From Endobacter medicaginis (GTDB lineage Bacteria; Pseudomonadota; Alphaproteobacteria; Acetobacterales; Acetobacteraceae): a stretch of 64,000 nt of DNA. Shown piece after piece: positions 59,517-64,000 of this stretch; position 1 is the stretch's first letter; each line of letters opens with the position of its first letter. The notes beneath the pieces are model-generated. The model ran no database searches and had not been told where the DNA came from. It saw only the letters and a program-made list of their open reading frames with translations. The DNA is taken from NCBI RefSeq assembly GCF_014192375.1, contig NZ_JACHXV010000005.1:1-64000 (forward strand), in the 5' to 3' direction. The translations under genes and the position numbers were made by a program.

Positions 59517-62018
59517 ATGAGCGGCCCTCTCCCTTTTCCCTCGCGCCAACCTAGCCAGAAAGCTCACCCCACCCGCGCCCGCGCGGGCAGGAGATGGCAG
59601 GGCGCGCTGGGCAAGGGGCTGGCAGGGCTGCTGGCGTGCGCGGGGCTCCCTCCCCTTGCTGCCGCCTGGGGGGCGGAAAGCGCGCCCGCCATCAGCGCGC
59701 ACAGCACGGCCAGCCTGATAAGCGCGTCCGATACCGCCAGCCCCGGCTCGTCCCTCCATGTGGCCCTGCGCCTGCGGCTCAAGCCCGGCTGGCACACATA
59801 CTGGCTCAACCCCGGTGATGCGGGAGACCCCGCGACCCTGCGCATAACCGCAACGGGCGCGTTAAGGGGCGAGGCGCAAACCATTGTCTGGCCCACGCCG
59901 CAGCGGATCAGGGACGCCTCCCTGATGTCCTATGCCTATACGGGCGATGTGGTGCTGCCAGTGGTGCTCCCAATGGTGCGCCCTGTGGAACCTTCAGCGG
60001 GACGTCCACCGGCGGCCCAGCCGGGGCAAACGCCCGACGGCCTGGGCGCGCAAGGGCTGACAACCCTTAGCGCCCACGCCAACTGGCTGGTGTGCGCACA
60101 GAGCTGTATTCCCGAGGAAGGAACATTCACGCTTACCCTGCCCGTGGGCGCGCCTCGCCCGTCCGCGCAGGTGGGGCTGTTTACACAGGCGGAGCAGCAT
60201 ACGCCCGTGCCCTCGCCCTACCCGGTGAGCATCAGCCCCACAGGGGTACTTGGCGTTCAGGGCAGGGAGTTGAACCGCCAGTCCGTCGCGCAAGCCTGGT
60301 TCATGCCGCAAGAGCGCGGGCGGATTGGGGAAGCCGCACCGCAAGCCCTGCTCTTTGGCCCCGAGGGCCTTGCCCTGCGCCTTGACCCCACGGCTGACTT
60401 TACGCCTGCAAAGCCGTTGTCGGGTATTCTGGTGCTCAAGGCCCCCGATGGGACGGAGCGCGCGCTGAGCGTGCGGGCCACCCCGCTGCCCCCCCCAATG
60501 GCCAGTGAGCCCTCCATTGCGCCATCGGCCCGGCCTGCCACCGAGCCCAACACAGGAACCACCTCCGGGACCGCTGCCGAAGCCGCCGCTGGAACCGCCA
60601 CAGGAGGGACCACAGCGGGGACCGCAACGGGAACCGCCATGGGGGCGACCAGCCCAGACCCGGCAGGGGACTATCCGGCAGGGGAGCAGCCGATGGCGGG
60701 CCATCTGGCAGCGCTCGGCAATGGCGTGCCGGGGCCGCCCCATGGCGGGGGGGAAAGTGCGTCTGGCCTGTTCCGCCTTGTTGTACTGGGGTTCCTGGGT
60801 GGGCTGGTGCTGAACCTGATGCCCTGTGTTTTTCCCATTCTGGCCATGAAGGCGCTGGCCGTCGCCCGCATGGGCCAGAGTGAGCGCCTGCACCAAAAGC
60901 AAAGCGCCATCAGCTATGCCGCAGGGGTTATTCTGGGCTTTACCGCCCTTGGCGCGCTGGTCATGGCGCTGCGCCTGGGCGGGGCCGCCACTGGCTGGGG
61001 GTTCCAGTTCCAGTCCACGATGTTCGTGGGCATGATCACATGGCTGATCTTCGCCATGGCGCTTAACCTGCTGGGGGTGTTTGTCTTCCTGCCGCCCGCC
61101 TTCGCCCTATCCTCCTCCCCCCGGCACGGGCTGGTGCATGACCTGCTGACCGGGCTGCTGGCCGTGGCCGTGGCCTCGCCCTGCACCGCGCCGTTCATGG
61201 GGGTGGCCATTGCCGGGGCGCTGGCCGGTCCCCCGGCAACCGGACTGGTCATTTTCGCAGCACTTGGCATCGGGCTTGCCGCCCCTTACGTGCTGCTGGC
61301 CTTTTGCCCCGCGCTGGCCAAAAGCCTGCCCCGCCCCGGCGCATGGATGGACTACCTGCGCCAGTTTCTGGCTTTTCCGTTACTGGGCACCTGCGTGTGG
61401 CTGCTGTGGGTCGCAGCGGTGGAGGGTGGGGTCACAACGGTTTTGCTTGTATCATCGGGCATGGTGTTCCTGGCCTTTGCGGCATGGGTTTACGGCATTA
61501 CCCAAAGGCGCCCGCTCCATGCGGGCCATGACCGGGACTGCACGGCCCTGTATGGCGTGGCCCTGCTGGGGCTTTTGGCGGCCATGGCGCTGCTGCCCGC
61601 CCTGCTAGAGCAGGCGCCGCAGGCTGGCGCCAACCCGCCCTCCGCCTCGGGTCCGGGCCTTTCAGCCCTCCCCTCCGGCACGGAGGCTTTTTCCGAGGAG
61701 CGACTGCGCGCCCTGCACAATGCGGGCAAACCCGTGTTTGTGGACATGACGGCGGCATGGTGCATCACCTGCCTTGTCAATGAGCGCATGGCGCTCAACA
61801 CACAGGCGACACAGGCAGCCATGGCACGCTATGGCGTAATAACGCTCCGGGGGGACTGGACACAGCGCAACCCCGCCATAACCGCGTTTTTGCGCAAACA
61901 TGGGCGCGATGGCGTGCCATTCTACCTGTTTGTGCCCGCACATGGCGCGGCAGTGGTGTTGCCACAGATACTGACGCCCGGACTGGTCATAGGCACCATA
62001 ACGCCCCACGACAAATAA
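59517..62018 (+). CDS. DsbD/ScsB-like thiol-disulfide transmembrane reductase
   Basis: The 833-residue protein has a signal segment, a large periplasmic N-domain (LKPGWHTYWLNPGDAGDPAT; NWLVCAQSCIPEEGTF), an Ala/Thr/Gly-rich linker (GTATGGTTAGTATGTAM), eight membrane helices with the cysteines NLMPCVFPILAMK and VAVASPCTAPFMG, and a C-terminal thioredoxin domain with AAWCITCL near residue 752. It carries electrons from cytosolic thioredoxin to the periplasm. The layout fits the ScsB branch linked to copper tolerance. Its base composition is richer in G/C than the neighbours. Confidence 0.85.
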   Translation: MSGPLPFPSRQPSQKAHPTRARAGRRWQGALGKGLAGLLACAGLPPLAAAWGAESAPAISAHSTASLISASDTASPGSSLHVALRLRLKPGWHTYWLNPGDAGDPATLRITATGALRGEAQTIVWPTPQRIRDASLMSYAYTGDVVLPVVLPMVRPVEPSAGRPPAAQPGQTPDGLGAQGLTTLSAHANWLVCAQSCIPEEGTFTLTLPVGAPRPSAQVGLFTQAEQHTPVPSPYPVSISPTGVLGVQGRELNRQSVAQAWFMPQERGRIGEAAPQALLFGPEGLALRLDPTADFTPAKPLSGILVLKAPDGTERALSVRATPLPPPMASEPSIAPSARPATEPNTGTTSGTAAEAAAGTATGGTTAGTATGTAMGATSPDPAGDYPAGEQPMAGHLAALGNGVPGPPHGGGESASGLFRLVVLGFLGGLVLNLMPCVFPILAMKALAVARMGQSERLHQKQSAISYAAGVILGFTALGALVMALRLGGAATGWGFQFQSTMFVGMITWLIFAMALNLLGVFVFLPPAFALSSSPRHGLVHDLLTGLLAVAVASPCTAPFMGVAIAGALAGPPATGLVIFAALGIGLAAPYVLLAFCPALAKSLPRPGAWMDYLRQFLAFPLLGTCVWLLWVAAVEGGVTTVLLVSSGMVFLAFAAWVYGITQRRPLHAGHDRDCTALYGVALLGLLAAMALLPALLEQAPQAGANPPSASGPGLSALPSGTEAFSEERLRALHNAGKPVFVDMTAAWCITCLVNERMALNTQATQAAMARYGVITLRGDWTQRNPAITAFLRKHGRDGVPFYLFVPAHGAAVVLPQILTPGLVIGTITPHDK

Positions 62019-62095
62019 CCGGGCGCTGGCTGTACCAGCCCCGGCTCGGCCCGGGCAGGGTGTAAACGGCCCCAAAAGCTCCGGGGCAGTTCAAC

Positions 62096-62384
62096 CTGCT
62101 GCCCGTTAACGCGGATCAGCCCGTCCGGCTCGATCACGTCGAGCGGCGCAAATGCGGAGAGCGCGGGTCGGAATGGGAGGAGTGGATTTGCGTTCTGGCA
62201 AACAATTCGCGGCCCGGATAATCGGGGATGAAGGGCGCAGACCATGTGCCGGTGGCGCCGATGACCGCGCGGCTTAGGAAATCACCCACGCTGGTGCTGA
62301 CATTCAGGAATTTCTGGTCAGTGCGTTCCACACGTCCGACCATTACGGGGCGGTGGATCGGCGGCGCATAGCGCGCCTCGTAGA
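62096..62384 (-). pseudogene. Internally deleted copy of arsO
   Basis: Two blocks match the arsO gene at 22297-23379 almost base for base: 62096-62171 equals about 22448-22528 and 62172-62384 equals about 22899-23111. About 370 bp between them are missing and both ends of the gene are gone. The visible protein part reads [20 protein letters not shown] and [17 protein letters not shown]. Non-functional. It gives a direct repeat 39 kb from the intact gene. Confidence 0.9.
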
Positions 62385-62391
62385 GGCGCCA

Positions 62392-63039
62392 TCAAGCAAC
62401 CCCCGTGGGTGGAGCAATCGCTATTAGCGCTCCGTCCGGCAATGCCTGCTGCACCTGCAAGGCCTCAGGTGCCGGCGCTGTCATCCACAGATCCATATCT
62501 TCCTGCTGCGTCAGGATAACTGGCATGGCCCAAGGATGAATAGCACCGACCTCCCGGTTGGCTTCAGTGGTCAGGAATCCATACAGGTTATTTGTCGTCT
62601 CGCCGTCAGCCAGTTTCCTGACCGACGTCCACCGGCACCACAGACCGGCGAAGAAGGCCAGCGGCTCGCCATCCGCTCTGGCGAACCAGACCTGACGACT
62701 TCCACCTTCGGGCAGATGTTCGGGCTCGGCAAACGCCGTCAGCGGCACCAGGCAGCGATGTTCCACGCCTTCCCATCGCCGCCACCAGGACGATTCCATA
62801 TGCCGGATATTGGTTATGCCCCGATCCACCTTCCTGCCCTTGAGCATGCCGGGTGGCGTCGGCATTCCCCAGCGGGCCATGACCAGTTCCCTGCCGCCCT
62901 CGGCATTGCGGATGATTGGGGCCATTGTATTCGGCCACACCTCGGGCAACGGTTGCAGGTTGCCGATATGATCGATCATGACCCTGGCGATCATCCTGAT
63001 CGCCTCCTGGTTCGTCATTACGGAGTAGAGGTTGCACAT
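62392..63039 (-). CDS. yedK: YedK/HMCES (SRAP) abasic-site protein
   Basis: The 215-residue protein begins MCNLYSV; after Met removal Cys2 is the catalytic residue that crosslinks to abasic sites in single-stranded DNA. It has the conserved RWGMPTPPG, NIRHMESSWW, RCLVPLTAFAEPEH and AIHPWAMPVIL stretches. Length matches the family. It stands divergent from imuA, in keeping with a DNA-damage island. Confidence 0.9.
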   Translation of the reverse strand: MCNLYSVMTNQEAIRMIARVMIDHIGNLQPLPEVWPNTMAPIIRNAEGGRELVMARWGMPTPPGMLKGRKVDRGITNIRHMESSWWRRWEGVEHRCLVPLTAFAEPEHLPEGGSRQVWFARADGEPLAFFAGLWCRWTSVRKLADGETTNNLYGFLTTEANREVGAIHPWAMPVILTQQEDMDLWMTAPAPEALQVQQALPDGALIAIAPPTGVA

Positions 63040-63182
63040 CGGTGCCGTCCTTCCGTCGTCGGCCAGAAAAAATCCCTGAGACTCAAAGCTTTACAGATAT
63101 CAGAGACATAGCTGGGCCTCAGCTATTCCCTGCACTGTGTCACACCTCCGGTAATCGTGCCTTGACTCTTATCGCGCGTTAG

Positions 63183-63197
63183 GAACAAACCATGAAC
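63183..63197 (-). promoter_or_regulatory. LexA (SOS) box of alphaproteobacterial type
   Basis: GAAC-N7-GAAC on the plus strand, i.e. GTTC-N7-GTTC on the minus strand, the LexA consensus of this class. It lies 40 bp ahead of the imuA start. Confidence 0.75.
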
Positions 63198-63236
63198 ATA
63201 TAGCTACTGACGCCGCCAGCATCGGACGGATTCGAG

Positions 63237-64000
63237 ATGACCACGAAAGGGAGCCCAGCCCGGAAGAAGCCCGCCCTGGAAGCGCTTCAGGCGACCATTG
63301 CCCGGCTCGAAGGACACAAAAGCCATAAACGCGCCGTCCTGCCATTCGGCGTGAAGGAGATCGACGCGAGGTTACCGGGTGGCGGCCTGGTCCTGGGCGC
63401 GCTTCATGAGGTGGCCGGTGGCGGGACTGACGCCCTCAACGCCACGGCTGCGGCCCTGTTCGCCGCAGGGATTGCCGGCCGGACCAGAGGCAAGGTGCTG
63501 TGGATCGTCACCCGGCAGGACATCTTCGCGCCGGCTCTCGATCAGGCCGGACTGGCCGCTCGCCGGGTCATCCACGTTGAAGCATCCTCGGACAACGACG
63601 CCCTGGCCTGCTTCGAGGAAGGTCTGCGACATGGCGGGCTGGGGTCCGTGGTCGCCGAGGTCGGGCGACTGACGATGACGGCCTCGCGGCGCTTGCAGAT
63701 CGCGGCCGAGGGAACCGGGACCATCGGCCTGGCTGTCCGGAGATGGCGCCGCCAGACGGAAGCCGCCGATTTCGGGCAGCCGACAGCCAGCACCACACGC
63801 TGGCGGGTCTCGGTCCTGCCATTCGCGTCGCTTCCCGTGCCAGGTGTGGAACGGCCCCGGTGGATGCTGGAACTGCTACGCGCGCGATCGGGGGAATGCG
63901 CGGATTTCGAGGTGGAGGGGTGCGATGCCAACGGGAGGATCGAATCGTGTGGTGTCGCTCTACCTGCCGCTCTGGCCGACGGAACGCATCAGGAAGAAGC
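63237..64000 (+). CDS. imuA: ImuA (SOS mutagenesis, RecA-like), runs off the window
   Basis: The ATG at 63237 opens MTTKGSPARKKPALEALQAT. The RecA-like core is seen in LPFGVKEIDARLPGGGLVLG near residue 35 and VLWIVTRQDIFAPALDQAGL near 85. The frame is open to the end at 64000 without a stop. ImuA works with ImuB and DnaE2 in damage-induced mutagenesis. A LexA-type box lies directly upstream. Confidence 0.85.
   Translation, partial: MTTKGSPARKKPALEALQATIARLEGHKSHKRAVLPFGVKEIDARLPGGGLVLGALHEVAGGGTDALNATAAALFAAGIAGRTRGKVLWIVTRQDIFAPALDQAGLAARRVIHVEASSDNDALACFEEGLRHGGLGSVVAEVGRLTMTASRRLQIAAEGTGTIGLAVRRWRRQTEAADFGQPTASTTRWRVSVLPFASLPVPGVERPRWMLELLRARSGECADFEVEGCDANGRIESCGVALPAALADGTHQEE
63925..64000 (+). 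CDS. imuB: ImuB (Y-family polymerase-like), 5' end only
   Basis: The ATG at 63925, behind GGAGGGG, opens MPTGGSNRVVSLYLPLWPTE and RIRKK, the typical start of ImuB. It overlaps the imuA frame and runs off the right edge. The pair forms the front of the imuA-imuB-dnaE2 cassette. Confidence 0.75.
   Translation, partial: MPTGGSNRVVSLYLPLWPTERIRKK

Overview
The window looks like a large accessory replicon (plasmid) or plasmid-derived island of an alphaproteobacterium. Acetobacteraceae (Komagataeibacter/Gluconacetobacter-like) is the best guess, from the general protein character and from the combination of an RPA-type repA, parA/parB, an RlxS-type relaxase, imuA/imuB and yedK on one element. This is inference; no rRNA or other marker gene is present. 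There are no tRNA or rRNA genes and no CRISPR array.

Layout. 1-0.6 kb: truncated IS3-family end, a small unknown gene and a NepR-like anti-sigma factor. 0.7-9.9 kb: a divalent-cation efflux unit (CzcA-type RND pump, adaptor, TolC protein, ZntA-type P-ATPase), a divergent MerR regulator with a textbook 19-bp-spacer promoter, and a CDF transporter. 10.2-15 kb: metal-related small genes (YnfA family, short CDF, two MerR/MerT-like units, a GDCCVxC protein, an EamA transporter with a His-rich tail). 15.2-22.2 kb: a CusABC-type monovalent-cation RND operon with FixH-like and small membrane proteins. 22.3-26.7 kb: ars operon arsR-arsC(fused)-arsB-arsH-arsO.

26.9-46 kb: plasmid backbone. A tightly overlapping operon HTH-repA-parA-methyltransferase-RHH-DUF2840-traF-DUF736-slt-rlxS runs leftward. 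It is followed by RovC/DUF2285-type regulators, a HigB/HigA-like toxin-antitoxin pair and a second leftward set (DUF2493, toprim, DUF932, DUF6915-like, DUF6878-like, parB). Iterons, two DnaA boxes and an AT-rich tract lie inside the 3' end of repA and mark a likely origin. Three related hairpin elements sit about 110-130 bp upstream of three leftward genes.

46.9-57.7 kb: copper island. csoR and the copper P-ATPase diverge from a CsoR-like operator. csoR is followed by a small Cys/His protein, copA (Tat signal without a usable start codon), copB, a Met-rich protein and a cytochrome c. A second operon follows: a membrane-anchored FAD/2Fe-2S reductase, a b-type membrane protein and a seven-haem cytochrome c. 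Its upstream region carries both the same CsoR-like core and a perfect FNR/FixK box. This copper- and probably oxygen-controlled electron-transfer operon is the most interesting candidate system.

57.8-64 kb: gene debris (nuclease-like gene, CDF relic, truncated IS481-type transposase, internally deleted arsO copy), a DsbD/ScsB-like reductase, yedK, and SOS-type imuA/imuB running off the end behind a LexA-type box.

The window is therefore a multi-metal resistance platform (Zn/Cd/Co, Cu/Ag, As, possibly Hg-like) wrapped around a replication/mobilisation core, with several decayed genes showing recent rearrangement.
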